The notes under the pieces were generated by a model. It was not told the DNA's origin, searched no databases, and saw only the letters and a program-made list of their open reading frames with translations. Position numbers and translations under genes: made by a program. A stretch of DNA of 64,000 bases from Sphingomonas sp. Leaf343 (GTDB lineage Bacteria; Pseudomonadota; Alphaproteobacteria; Sphingomonadales; Sphingomonadaceae). Of the stretch, positions 46,643-54,370 are shown in pieces. The stretch covers positions 62,001-126,000 of the forward strand of contig NZ_LMPG01000014.1 of assembly GCF_001423765.1 (NCBI RefSeq). Reading direction: 5' to 3'. Each line of letters opens with the position of its first letter. Position 1 is the stretch's first letter.

Positions 46643-47020
46643 ATGGCTGCCCGTACCCGTTTCTACCTCGACAAGCAGAATGCCAAGTACAAGGGCGTGT
46701 GCGCCGGGATCGCCGATTACACGGGGGTCGAGGTGCTCTGGGTCCGGCTGGGGCTCGCCGCGCTCACCGTCGTCGCCCAACAATGGTGGCTCATCGTGGC
46801 CTATTGGGTGATCGCGTGGGTCGCGGAAGCGAAGCCGATCGGCCTCTACGAAACCCGCGAGGACGCCAAGTTCTGGCAGGGCGTGCGCAGCAACCCCAAG
46901 CGGTCGAGCGCCGAGGTCCGCAGCAAGCTGCGCGATATCGACCGCCGGCTGGCCGACATGGAAACCCACTTCACCAGCCGCAACACCGCGCTGGCCGCCG
47001 AGATCGAGCGGCTGCGCTAG
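46643..47020 (+). CDS. pspC: phage shock protein C-like
   Basis: A 125-residue PspC-family protein. The PspC domain begins RTRFYLDKQNAKYKGVCAGI and contains VEVLWVRLGLAALTVVAQQ with hydrophobic helices (WWLIVAYWVIAWVA). After a linker (LYETREDAKFWQGVR) comes a short coiled coil LRDIDRRLADMETHF and the end AALAAEIERLR. That last E-I-E-R-L-R block is echoed at the ends of several small proteins downstream. PspC normally pairs with PspB to pass membrane-stress signals. It lies one base after pspB and 27 bases before the first extra gene. Confidence 0.9.
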   Translation: MAARTRFYLDKQNAKYKGVCAGIADYTGVEVLWVRLGLAALTVVAQQWWLIVAYWVIAWVAEAKPIGLYETREDAKFWQGVRSNPKRSSAEVRSKLRDIDRRLADMETHFTSRNTALAAEIERLR

Positions 47021-47047
47021 GCGCCCGCTCAACAGGGGAGAGATACG

Positions 47048-47395
47048 ATGGACTGGGGTGGACCTTTCTTCGTCCTCGCGATCATCGCGATGTCGACCGG
47101 CGGCTGGATTGTGAACAACTGGATCCGCGCCAGACATGGCTACGAGCCGACCAACGACTGGGGCGGGTTCGGCGGACGCCGGCACAAGCGGCACGGCGGC
47201 ATGAACTGGATGACGGGCCGTCACACCGATGGCGACATCGACGACGACCGCAAGATCGTGCTGCTGACCAACGAGAACGAGAAGCTGACCGGGCAGGTCA
47301 GCCGGCTGGAAGAGCGGATCGCGGTGCTGGAGCGCATCGCCACCGATCCCGCCGAGCGCACCGCCCGCGAGATCGACGCGCTGCGGGACCGCTAG
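47048..47395 (+). CDS. PspB-like small membrane protein 1 (115 residues)
   Basis: One N-terminal helix (GPFFVLAIIAMSTGGWIV) is followed by a Gly/His/Arg-rich linker (GGFGGRRHKRHGGMN) and a coiled coil NENEKLTGQVSRLEERIAV ending ERIATDPAERTAREIDALRDR (split here). The L-E-E-R-I-x-V-L-E-R-I block matches PspB, and the terminal R-E-I-D-x-L-R matches PspC. It is the first of five such genes; the Shine-Dalgarno is GGGGAG. No named family known to me. It is likely a membrane-anchored partner in the Psp response, inferred from position. Confidence 0.75.
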   Translation: MDWGGPFFVLAIIAMSTGGWIVNNWIRARHGYEPTNDWGGFGGRRHKRHGGMNWMTGRHTDGDIDDDRKIVLLTNENEKLTGQVSRLEERIAVLERIATDPAERTAREIDALRDR

Positions 47396-47426
47396 GACGC
47401 GCATAAACGACAACAGGGGAAGACCA

Positions 47427-47693
47427 ATGGGACCCGATCATGTGTTTTTCATGTTCGCCGGCGCCGTCATCACGCTGGCCATCCAATGGTATGGCCGCCG
47501 CAAGGTGAAGCAGGCGATGACCGCGCCCGATCTGGTGGCACGTCGCGGCGTCGAGTTGCTCGACAACGAGAACGAACGCCGGTCGCAGCAGATCGACCGT
47601 TTGCAGGAGCGGATCGCCATCATGGAGCAGATCGCCACCGATCCCGGTACCCGTACCGCCCGTGAGATCGAGAAATTGAGGCTGGAAGCATGA
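47427..47693 (+). CDS. PspB-like small membrane protein 2 (88 residues)
   Basis: One N-terminal helix (DHVFFMFAGAVITLAIQWY) carries a basic stop-transfer (GRRKVKQ), then a cytoplasmic-type coiled coil ENERRSQQIDRLQERIAI with IATDPGTRTAREIEKLRLEA. The core L-Q-E-R-I-x-I-M-E-Q-I-A-T-D is the same module as in the previous gene, with conservative changes. AGGGGAAG lies before the ATG. The last codons overlap the next gene by 4 bases (ATGA), so both are coupled. Function unknown. Confidence 0.75.
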   Translation: MGPDHVFFMFAGAVITLAIQWYGRRKVKQAMTAPDLVARRGVELLDNENERRSQQIDRLQERIAIMEQIATDPGTRTAREIEKLRLEA

Positions 47694-47983
47694 CCGACTT
47701 TTTCATGGTCAACGGCTTTACCGTGTTCGCCATCGCCTTCGTCGTGGTCGGCCTGCCGGTGATCCTCGGGATCGGCCTGGAGATCTTCAAAACGTGGCTC
47801 AGGCACAAGGAGCGGCTGGCCACGACCTTGAACGAGCAGGCGGCGCTGAACGCCGCGAAGAACGACCGGCTGGAAGAGCGCATCCGCGTGCTGGAGCGGA
47901 TCGTGACGGATCGGGGCACGTCCCTCGCCGACCAGATCGAGGATCTGCGCGATCCCGCGCCGGCCAAGTCGCCGCTGAACTGA
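47690..47983 (+). CDS. PspB-like small membrane protein 3 (97 residues)
   Basis: The N-terminal helix is long (FTVFAIAFVVVGLPVILGIG). A basic segment (KTWLRHKERL) and a coiled coil NAAKNDRLEERIRVLERIVT follow, ending DRGTSLADQIEDLRD and a short tail. The L-E-E-R-I-R-V-L-E-R-I module is present and the final D-Q-I-E-x-L-R fits the repeated end. It starts inside the stop of the previous gene, so translation is coupled. Function unknown. Confidence 0.75.
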   Translation: MTDFFMVNGFTVFAIAFVVVGLPVILGIGLEIFKTWLRHKERLATTLNEQAALNAAKNDRLEERIRVLERIVTDRGTSLADQIEDLRDPAPAKSPLN

Positions 47984-47994
47984 GGATATACGAC

Positions 47995-48240
47995 ATGTCA
48001 GCCTATGCGATGGTCGTCCTGATCGTCCTGATCGCCACCATCGGCAAAGTCCTGTCGGGTCGCCACGCGGCGCATGCCCGGATGCCGGGTCCCGATCCGC
48101 AGAGCATCGAGGCGCTGAAGGCCGCGTCCGACGAAATTCGCCAACTGAAAGAGCGCGTATCCGTGCTGGAGCGCGTCGTCACCGACAATCATGGCAGCAT
48201 CGGCCTCGATCGCGAGATCGAGCGGCTGCGCGACCGTTGA
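47995..48240 (+). CDS. PspB-like small membrane protein 4 (81 residues)
   Basis: N-terminal helix SAYAMVVLIVLIATIGKVL, then a short basic/His linker (GRHAAHARMPGPDPQ). A coiled coil EALKAASDEIRQLKERVSVL follows, with ERVVTDNHGS and the end LDREIERLRDR. Of the set this has the closest match to the PspC tail (E-I-E-R-L-R). TGAGGA precedes ATG 47995; an in-frame extension upstream overlaps the previous gene and is rejected. Function unknown. Confidence 0.75.
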   Translation: MSAYAMVVLIVLIATIGKVLSGRHAAHARMPGPDPQSIEALKAASDEIRQLKERVSVLERVVTDNHGSIGLDREIERLRDR

Positions 48241-48253
48241 AAGGAGCGTCATC

Positions 48254-48487
48254 ATGGTCGACCCCTTCGTCACCGTCACCCTCTCCCTGTCCGCACTGGC
48301 GGGCACGGGCATGGTCGTTCTCGGCGGCCTTGCCGGCTGGCGCGGCTGGCTGGCGCTGAAGGCGAGCGAGCTGGACCGGATGCCGGGCGATGCGCCGGTG
48401 CCGACCGCCGGCGCCCGGATCGAGATCGCCGACCTGCGCGAGCGTATCAAGAAGCTGGAGGCGATCGCCGCCGGCGTTGACCTGTAG
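48254..48487 (+). CDS. PspB-like small membrane protein 5 (77 residues)
   Basis: The N-terminal helix is VTLSLSALAGTGMVVLGGLA, followed by GWRGWLALKASELDRMPGD and the short coil ARIEIADLRERIKKLEAIAA. The L-R-E-R-I-K-K-L-E-x-I block is a shortened form of the module, and the terminal E-I-x-x-L-R end is missing, making this the most diverged member. AAGGAG precedes ATG 48254. It is the last of the array, with sufE beginning 48 bases after its stop. Function unknown. Confidence 0.72.
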   Translation: MVDPFVTVTLSLSALAGTGMVVLGGLAGWRGWLALKASELDRMPGDAPVPTAGARIEIADLRERIKKLEAIAAGVDL

Positions 48488-48535
48488 TTGCCCGGTCCGG
48501 TTGCCCGCTCCGGCCGGGAAGGCTAGGCGGCGGAG

Positions 48536-48940
48536 ATGACCAGCCTGAGCGATATCCGCGAAGAATACGAGTTTCTCGAACCTGACGATCGGTATCGGCT
48601 GCTGATCGATCTGGGTCGCGAACTTGAAGAGATGCCGGCGGCGCTGAAAACCGACACGACGCTGGTGAAAGGCTGCTCGGCGGCGGTCTGGGTCTATCCC
48701 GTCGCGCCGGAGACGGGGCGGCTGCACTTTCTGGCGGACTCGAACGCCGCCATCACCAAGGGAATCATCGCGCTGGTGCTGCTGGCGGTGCAGGACCGTC
48801 CCGCCGGGGTAATATTGTCGACCGATATCGAGGCCGAACTCGCGCCGTTCGACCTGAAGAACCAGCTGAGCTCGAACCGGACCCAGGGTATTCCGAACAT
48901 GATCGCGCTGATTCGGGACACGGCCGCGCGGTACGCTTGA
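48536..48940 (+). CDS. sufE: SufE family sulfur acceptor protein
   Basis: A 134-residue SufE. It accepts persulfide sulfur from the cysteine desulfurase SufS for iron-sulfur cluster assembly. It opens with YEFLEPDDRYRLLIDLGREL. The active Cys47 sits in the loop LVKGCSAAVWV and the end is NRTQGIPNMIALIRDTAARY. Length is normal for the family. It follows the psp array on the same strand by 48 bases and might be read through, but a link to the Psp response is not established. Confidence 0.93.
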   Translation: MTSLSDIREEYEFLEPDDRYRLLIDLGRELEEMPAALKTDTTLVKGCSAAVWVYPVAPETGRLHFLADSNAAITKGIIALVLLAVQDRPAGVILSTDIEAELAPFDLKNQLSSNRTQGIPNMIALIRDTAARYA

Positions 48941-48971
48941 GCGCGGTACGTACCGGTCTTCATTTGCCCTT

Positions 48972-49065
48972 CCCCGGCGGAGGCCGAGGTCCAGCTTCAG
49001 TGAAAGGTGGCGAGGCTCACGTGAAACGCCGCACCGGGACCCCGGCCTTCGCCGGGGAGGTGCGG
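48972..49065. repeat. inverted REP-like pair and hairpin
   Basis: The element at 48972-48992 is the reverse complement, with 2 mismatches in 21 bases, of 49037-49057, so the two face each other across about 44 bases. The second unit alone folds with stem CCCCGGC / GCCGGGG (49040-49046 with 49051-49057), and outer arms CCGCACC (49029-49035) and GGTGCGG (49059-49065). The interval between the convergent sufE and the ferredoxin gene has no other gene. The pair may be a repetitive palindrome and/or a two-way terminator. Confidence 0.5.
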
Positions 49066-49088
49066 TAAGATGCGGGAGCTTCAACCCT

Positions 49089-49379
49089 TCAGCCCAGTCC
49101 CACCCTCGCCGCGAGTTCGTCGATCGGCTCGCCGGGGGCGATCACCAGCCATTCGCCCGGGCGGCGCGCATCCACGACCGTGACCGCGTTCCTGGGGCAG
49201 AGTTTCAGGCAGCGGCTCTCGACGACGCCCGCCCGCGCCTTCCGCCCCTTGCCCGCGAGCTTGCGGAGGAGCTTGACCAGCGGCGTGCGCCCCTTGGGAC
49301 CGAAGCCGCCATCGACCTTGCGGCTGCATTTGCCGCAAACGAGGACGACGCCCTGCCAGTCGCTTTTCGCGACCTTCAT
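49089..49379 (-). CDS. small (2Fe-2S) ferredoxin-like protein
   Basis: A 96-residue protein of the thioredoxin-like 2Fe-2S ferredoxin family. The cluster ligands are likely the four cysteines in VVLVCGKCSRK and VVESRCLKLCPRNAV. The remainder (GEWLVIAPGEPIDELAARVGL) matches the family end. It starts at ATG 49379, which overlaps the stop of the J-domain gene by 4 bases (ATGA); an upstream frame to 49508 is only the antisense-like tail. Coupling to a J-domain chaperone suggests a role in cluster handling or redox repair, which is an inference. Confidence 0.75.
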   Translation of the reverse strand: MKVAKSDWQGVVLVCGKCSRKVDGGFGPKGRTPLVKLLRKLAGKGRKARAGVVESRCLKLCPRNAVTVVDARRPGEWLVIAPGEPIDELAARVGLG

Positions 49380-49909
49380 GCCGGGCTGCGCCGTTCCTCG
49401 GCGGAGCGGAGGATTTCGTACGCCGCCTGCACCGCCTGAAACCGGACGGCGGCATCGGGATCGCCGGGGCGGACGTCCGGATGGTTCTCCTTCGCCATGC
49501 GACGCCACGCGGCGCGGATATCGTCGAAACTGGCGTCCTCTTCCAGCCCGAGTGCCGACAGCGCCCGCAGTTCATCGCGCGAACGGGTGCCGTCGCCCGG
49601 TCCGCTCCACGCATAATGACGCGAGCGTTCGTAGCCGGCTGCCCCGCGTGACTCCTCGGCCTCGCGCTCGGCGGCTTCTTCGGCGGACAGGCCCTGAAAA
49701 TAGTCCCAGCCACGATTGTACTCGGCGGCGTGGTCGCGGCAGAAATACCAGCGTTCGGGATTGTTCGGCGATTTCGGCGCCGGGCAGTCGCCCGGCTCCT
49801 CGCAACCGTGACGGTCGCACAGCCGCACGGGCTTCGCCTCCCGGCCGGAGCCATAGCCGCGCCAGCGAGGGAAACCCCAGTCGTTCGATCGTGTCGGGCG
49901 GTAGGCCAT
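49376..49909 (-). CDS. J-domain (DnaJ-like) protein
   Basis: A 177-residue protein. Residues ~115-175 are a J domain: LRALSALGLEEDASFDDIRA, KENHPDVRPGD (the H-P-D motif) and FQAVQAAYEILRSAEE. The N-terminal half has four cysteines and several His (LCDRHGCEEPGDC, WYFCRDHAAEY), a possible metal-binding part. It would recruit a DnaK-type chaperone to a client. The start ATG 49909 (MAYRPTRSND) is preferred over an upstream frame. It is coupled to the ferredoxin-like gene. Confidence 0.82.
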   Translation of the reverse strand: MAYRPTRSNDWGFPRWRGYGSGREAKPVRLCDRHGCEEPGDCPAPKSPNNPERWYFCRDHAAEYNRGWDYFQGLSAEEAAEREAEESRGAAGYERSRHYAWSGPGDGTRSRDELRALSALGLEEDASFDDIRAAWRRMAKENHPDVRPGDPDAAVRFQAVQAAYEILRSAEERRSPA

Positions 49910-50085
49910 TACCAACTGACATAGGCGAGCCGCAGGACGGCGCAACCGTTCGCGTCGCAACGCAGCATCCCGCCGTGGCGAAAAGGCGGTTGATCGCAAA
50001 GCGGGTGGCATTATGACATGCGCGTCATGTTAGCTTCACGTCCGCAACGGACATAGTCACGACAGCTCAGCGAACAGGAACATCG

Positions 50086-51696
50086 GTGCCGTCAACAGAA
50101 CTCCCTACCGGTGCGCCCCCTGCCCGGCCTTCCCTGCTCGCGACCGCGCGGGCGGACATTCCGGCGTCCATCGTCGTCTTCCTCGTCGCGCTGCCGCTGT
50201 GTCTCGGCGTCGCGCTGGCGTCCGGTGCGCCGCTGTTCGCCGGGCTGATCGCGGGCATCGTCGGTGGCCTCGTCGTCGGATCGCTGTCCAAGTCGCCACT
50301 GTCGGTCAGCGGCCCCGCCGCCGGCCTGACGGTGATCGTGCTCGGTGCGATCGAAAGCCTGCCGACGTTTCAGGCGTTCACGCTGGCGGTGATGCTGGCG
50401 GGTATCCTCCAGCTCGCCTTCTCGTTCACCCGCGCGGGCATCCTCGCGGAGTTCGTGCCGTCGTCGGTCATCACCGGCATGCTGGCGGCGATCGGGCTGA
50501 TCCTGATCCTGAAGCAGGTGCCGCATGCGGTCGGCTACGATGCCGAAGCGGAGGGCATCTTCGAATTCTCGACCGGTGACGGCATCAACACCTTCACGCG
50601 GATCGTCGACAGCCTGACCGGCGCGATCACGCCCGGTGCGGTGCTGATCGCGGCGGTCAGCCTCGCCTTCCTGTTCTGGTGGGATGCCGCCCGGCCCAAG
50701 GACGGCCCGCTGCGCTTCGTGCCCGGGCCGCTGGTCGTCGTGCTGATCGGCGTTCTCGGCAACATGCTGCTGGGTGCGGTGAAGCCGGACTGGCAACTGG
50801 GCCCGAAGCATCTGGTTCAGGTGCCGCAGGCGGCGAACGCGTCCGAATTCATCGCGCTGTTCAGCTTTCCCGACTTCGGCCAGATCGGCAACGGCACGGT
50901 CTGGATGGCCGCGGCAACGCTGGCGATCGTCGCCAGCCTCGAATCGCTGCTGAGCGTCAAGGCGGTCGACGAGATCGATCCTAAGCGTCGCACCACCGAC
51001 AAGAACTGGGAGTTGATGGCGCAGGGCGGCGGCAACATCGTGTCCGGCCTGATCGGCGGCCTGCCCGTCACGTCGGTGATCGTCCGCTCCTCCGCCAACG
51101 TCGATTCGGGTGCGGAGAGCAAGCTGTCGACCCTGCTGCACGGTACATGGCTGTTGCTGTCGGTGGCGCTGATCCCGGCGCTGCTGAACCTGATCCCGCT
51201 GTCGGCGCTGGCGGCGGTGCTGATCGCGACGGGGTACAAGCTGGCCAAGCCCAAGCTGTTCGCCGAGCGGTGGAAACAGGGCTATACGCAATTCGTGCCG
51301 CTGGTCGTCACGGTCGTCGCGATCCTGTTCACCGACCTGCTGGAGGGGATCATGATCGGCATGGTCGTCGGCTTCGGCTTCGTCATCGCGCGCAATTTCC
51401 GTACCGCGATCACGGTGGCGCACGATGGCGACGACTGGCTGGTCCGCGCCCGGCGCAACCTGTACTTCATTCACAAATACGAGTTGCAAAAGGATCTGGC
51501 GCTGGTCCCCGACGGGGCGAACCTCCTGATCGACCTGACATCGACCAACTATGTCGACCTCGACAACATCGACATCATCAACGCCTTCATCAAGAACGCC
51601 AGTTTCCGCAACATCCAGATCATGGTCCGCGCGGACGTCGCCGGACGGACCGCGACGAAGATCAACGCCCCCGTTTCCGAGGTTGTGTTTTCATGA
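50086..51696 (+). CDS. SulP-family anion transporter (bicarbonate/sulfate type)
   Basis: A 536-residue inner-membrane transporter with about ten or more hydrophobic helices (PASIVVFLVALPLCLGVALA, MIGMVVGFGFVIA) and a STAS-like C-terminus. Segments GAPLFAGLIAGIVGGLVVG and SLSKSPLSVSGPAAGLTVI are the typical SulP signature. The next gene is a carbonic anhydrase, coupled by ATGA, which points to bicarbonate as substrate. This follows the known pairing in other bacteria but is not proven. The start is GTG 50086 after CAGGAA. It could be a proton or sodium symporter. Confidence 0.88.
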   Translation: MPSTELPTGAPPARPSLLATARADIPASIVVFLVALPLCLGVALASGAPLFAGLIAGIVGGLVVGSLSKSPLSVSGPAAGLTVIVLGAIESLPTFQAFTLAVMLAGILQLAFSFTRAGILAEFVPSSVITGMLAAIGLILILKQVPHAVGYDAEAEGIFEFSTGDGINTFTRIVDSLTGAITPGAVLIAAVSLAFLFWWDAARPKDGPLRFVPGPLVVVLIGVLGNMLLGAVKPDWQLGPKHLVQVPQAANASEFIALFSFPDFGQIGNGTVWMAAATLAIVASLESLLSVKAVDEIDPKRRTTDKNWELMAQGGGNIVSGLIGGLPVTSVIVRSSANVDSGAESKLSTLLHGTWLLLSVALIPALLNLIPLSALAAVLIATGYKLAKPKLFAERWKQGYTQFVPLVVTVVAILFTDLLEGIMIGMVVGFGFVIARNFRTAITVAHDGDDWLVRARRNLYFIHKYELQKDLALVPDGANLLIDLTSTNYVDLDNIDIINAFIKNASFRNIQIMVRADVAGRTATKINAPVSEVVFS

Positions 51697-52328
51697 GGGA
51701 ATCCCAGCAACTGCTGCTCGCCAACAAGGCGTGGGCGACCGAGTTGACAGACGAGAACCCGGATTTCTTCTCGCGGCAGGTGGCCGGACAGAAGCCGCAA
51801 TTCCTATGGATCGGCTGTTCCGACAGCCGCGTCAGCCCCGAACAGAAGACGCAGTCGCTGCCGGGGCGGCTGTATATCCACCGCAATATCGGCAATCTCG
51901 TTCATGACGACGACCTGAACCTGCTGTCCGTGCTGCAATATGCGGTCAACGTGTTGCAGGTCCCGAACATCGTCATCTGCGGCCATCACGGCTGCACCGG
52001 CATCCACGGCGCGCTGCACGGGGGCGTCACCGGTGCGCTCGACACGTGGCTGGACAATGCCCGCGACGTGGCGCGCAATCACGCCGACGAGCTGGATGGA
52101 CTCCCGGAGGCGCAGCGCGTCGACCGGCTGGCGGAGATGAACGTGCGCGACCAGTTGCTGCATCTGGCGCGGATCGACACGGTGCAGAACGCCTTCGCGG
52201 CGGGTCGCGACCTGACGCTGCACGGCTGGATCTACGACATCCGCGACGGACTGCTGAAGCCGCTGATGGAGATCGACCGGCACACCAGGCTGGACGAGGT
52301 GGGCCGGCCGGCACCGGTTTTGGTGTGA
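51693..52328 (+). CDS. beta-class carbonic anhydrase
   Basis: A 211-residue beta-carbonic anhydrase that interconverts CO2 and bicarbonate. Zinc ligands are Cys42 (WIGCSDSRVSPE), His98 and Cys101 (VICGHHGCTG). The Asp44-Arg46 dyad is intact. The N-terminal RESQQLLLANKAWATELTD and the C-terminal LTLHGWIYDIRDGLLKPL are family features. The ATG overlaps the stop of the SulP gene as ATGA, so the anhydrase is made in step with the transporter. That suggests it hydrates CO2 or releases it next to the transporter. Confidence 0.95.
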   Translation: MRESQQLLLANKAWATELTDENPDFFSRQVAGQKPQFLWIGCSDSRVSPEQKTQSLPGRLYIHRNIGNLVHDDDLNLLSVLQYAVNVLQVPNIVICGHHGCTGIHGALHGGVTGALDTWLDNARDVARNHADELDGLPEAQRVDRLAEMNVRDQLLHLARIDTVQNAFAAGRDLTLHGWIYDIRDGLLKPLMEIDRHTRLDEVGRPAPVLV

Positions 52329-52335
52329 GGGGCGC

Positions 52336-52349
52336 CGGGCAGTCGCCCG
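52336..52349. terminator. weak hairpin between convergent genes
   Basis: CGGGC at 52336-52340 pairs with GCCCG at 52345-52349 across AGTC, in the 21 bases between the carbonic anhydrase and the convergent gene. The 5-bp stem is short and lacks a T-run, so this is a tentative terminator. Confidence 0.3.
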
Positions 52350-54317
52350 CTATTTCGGCATCATGAACCTGATCCGGTTGGTGTTGCCGCCACAGCCGAG
52401 GCCGCCGTCCGGGCGGAAGGTCTTGGCGTACTTCACCCCGCCGATATAGTCGGTCCCGGCCTTCGAGAAGATGAAGGGCGGGTAGCTCAGCAACGTGCGG
52501 CGGGCCGCCGATGTACCGTCGGCGGCGACATCGAACTGGACCTGCGTCCAACCCTCGAAGCCCCAGCGCATCGCCTCCATCGGAAACGCGTCAGCGCCCG
52601 GGCTCGACACCGGCTTGGGTGGCGCGTCGAGGATCGCGCACTGATCGGCCGACAGTCCCGACGACGCGAAGGATGCCCGCGCGACATCGGCACGGCCGTT
52701 GCGCTGTTCGATCGAGGCGAGCCGCACGAGCGCGCCGACCCTTAGAGGATCGTTCGGCTTCAGCGCGGCATCGTCCGCCACCTGTCGGAGCAGGATGGAT
52801 GTCTGTCCGTCCTCGCCCCGGTCCGCCCGCGCACGATCGGCCAGTATGAGACGGATGGCGGCGCGCGCCTGCGGATCGGAGGCATAGACCGGCTCCGACG
52901 CCATCGGCGTGACGGTCCGGCGGTAGCGGTCGTTGCGCCACGGATCGACCAGCGCCTCGATCCGCGCGGTGAGATCGAGGCCCAGCCGCGCCGATGCCGG
53001 CGCGTCGTTGGCGGTCGCTATCGCCAGGCCGCGCGCGGCGAGCCGCGCCCGCTCCTCGCGCGGTACCGTGCGGTTCTCGACCAGGCGGTGCAACGCCGCC
53101 AATGTCGCCAGCGAGTTGGGCGAGGCACCCTCCGCAGCGGCCAGCGCCGCCCGCTGCGACGGCAGTGCCTGCGCATCGCCGCCGGTCGGCGCGGGCGGGA
53201 CGGCAACGTGCTTGTCCGCCAGCCATTGTTCCAGCGCCGCGTCCAGACCCTGACTGATCGACGGGCGCTCGAATGCCGTCGAGCAGCGCATCTCGACCCG
53301 GACATTGTAGCGGAAGAACGGCGGCACGTCCTTCACCGTGTCCGGCGACCACGACCAGCCCTGAACCGCCCGTGCGAACTCCAGCGCGACGCGGCCGCCC
53401 CCCGCCGCATAGACCGGAGTGACCGCGTTGACGCGACCCTGATCGTCGATGCCGAACTCGACCACGGCGACGTCGGACGGCTTCAGCCCGGCCTCTCCCC
53501 CGCAGGTCGGGGACTGCATCTCGGCGGCGGGATCGAACCGGCCCTTCGGCATGCGTCCTGCCCCCGTCATCGCCATATATTCGCGAGCGCTGTCCGGTTG
53601 TCCGCCGAGGATCAGGGCGATCGCCGCGTCGGACCGGGCCTGCACGTCGAGGCCGCTGGTCTTGGGCGTCAGTCCGCCCAGCAGCTTGACCGCGGCCATC
53701 GCGCTCGCCTTCGCGCCGGGGAGATCGCCGGTGTTGAGCAGCAGGATCGTGCGACGCCGTGCCAGCAGCGCCTTGACGTTATCGTCGAACGCCGCCGACG
53801 CCAGCACCGCGTCGGCACGCGCCAGCGCGGTCTTCGCCGCCGCGGGGTCGACGAAGGTGAGCATCTCGATGAGGCCGACCTGCGGACCCAGTTTCTCGCC
53901 GGGGGTATCGGCGAACTGCTCGGCCTTCGCATAGGCGGCGGCGGCACCCGCATAGTCGAGCGTGTTCGCGGCGATCGTGCCGAGCATGTACCATGTCCGT
54001 CGCAGATCGGTCCGCAGCGTCGCGTCGGACACCGGCAGGCCGGCCAGCCCCTCGTTGGCCGCCGCCGCCGCCTCGTCGTACCGGAACAGGCGGTAAAGCA
54101 CGTCGGCCTTGCGGACCTGGACGATCGCACGGCTGCGCGATCCGGGTCTCGTCCGCGCCTCCAGCGCGGTCCACGCCACGAGCGCGCCGGTATAATTCTT
54201 CGCGGTGTCGAGCGCCTCGGCCGCGAGGAAATCCTGCTGCACCGTCGTCGCCGGCTGCTGCGCCACCGCCGCCGATCCCAGCATCGATGCCACCGCCACG
54301 CCGAAACTCGCCCGCAT
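52350..54317 (-). CDS. exported TonB-domain protein with helical repeats
   Basis: A 655-residue protein. An N-terminal signal (MRASFGVAVASMLGSAAVAQ) targets it to the envelope. Residues ~25-220 are Ala-rich helical pairs of TPR type (FLAAEALDTAKNYTGALVAW, LLARRRTILLLNTGDLPGAK). Two TonB-C-like segments follow: VVEFGIDDQGRVNAVTPVYA with FARAVQGWSWSPD near 300-340, and VQFDVAADGTSAARRTLLS with YAKTFRPDGG near the end. The start ATG 54317 has GGGGGA upstream on the minus strand; the ATG at 54350 would add a non-signal tail. No TonB helix is seen, so it is not a standard TonB. Function unknown. Confidence 0.7.
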   Translation of the reverse strand: MRASFGVAVASMLGSAAVAQQPATTVQQDFLAAEALDTAKNYTGALVAWTALEARTRPGSRSRAIVQVRKADVLYRLFRYDEAAAAANEGLAGLPVSDATLRTDLRRTWYMLGTIAANTLDYAGAAAAYAKAEQFADTPGEKLGPQVGLIEMLTFVDPAAAKTALARADAVLASAAFDDNVKALLARRRTILLLNTGDLPGAKASAMAAVKLLGGLTPKTSGLDVQARSDAAIALILGGQPDSAREYMAMTGAGRMPKGRFDPAAEMQSPTCGGEAGLKPSDVAVVEFGIDDQGRVNAVTPVYAAGGGRVALEFARAVQGWSWSPDTVKDVPPFFRYNVRVEMRCSTAFERPSISQGLDAALEQWLADKHVAVPPAPTGGDAQALPSQRAALAAAEGASPNSLATLAALHRLVENRTVPREERARLAARGLAIATANDAPASARLGLDLTARIEALVDPWRNDRYRRTVTPMASEPVYASDPQARAAIRLILADRARADRGEDGQTSILLRQVADDAALKPNDPLRVGALVRLASIEQRNGRADVARASFASSGLSADQCAILDAPPKPVSSPGADAFPMEAMRWGFEGWTQVQFDVAADGTSAARRTLLSYPPFIFSKAGTDYIGGVKYAKTFRPDGGLGCGGNTNRIRFMMPK

Positions 54318-54370
54318 CCCGCTTCCCCCGATGAACTCGCCCGACGTCATGCCGTGCGGGAGCGGATCGC

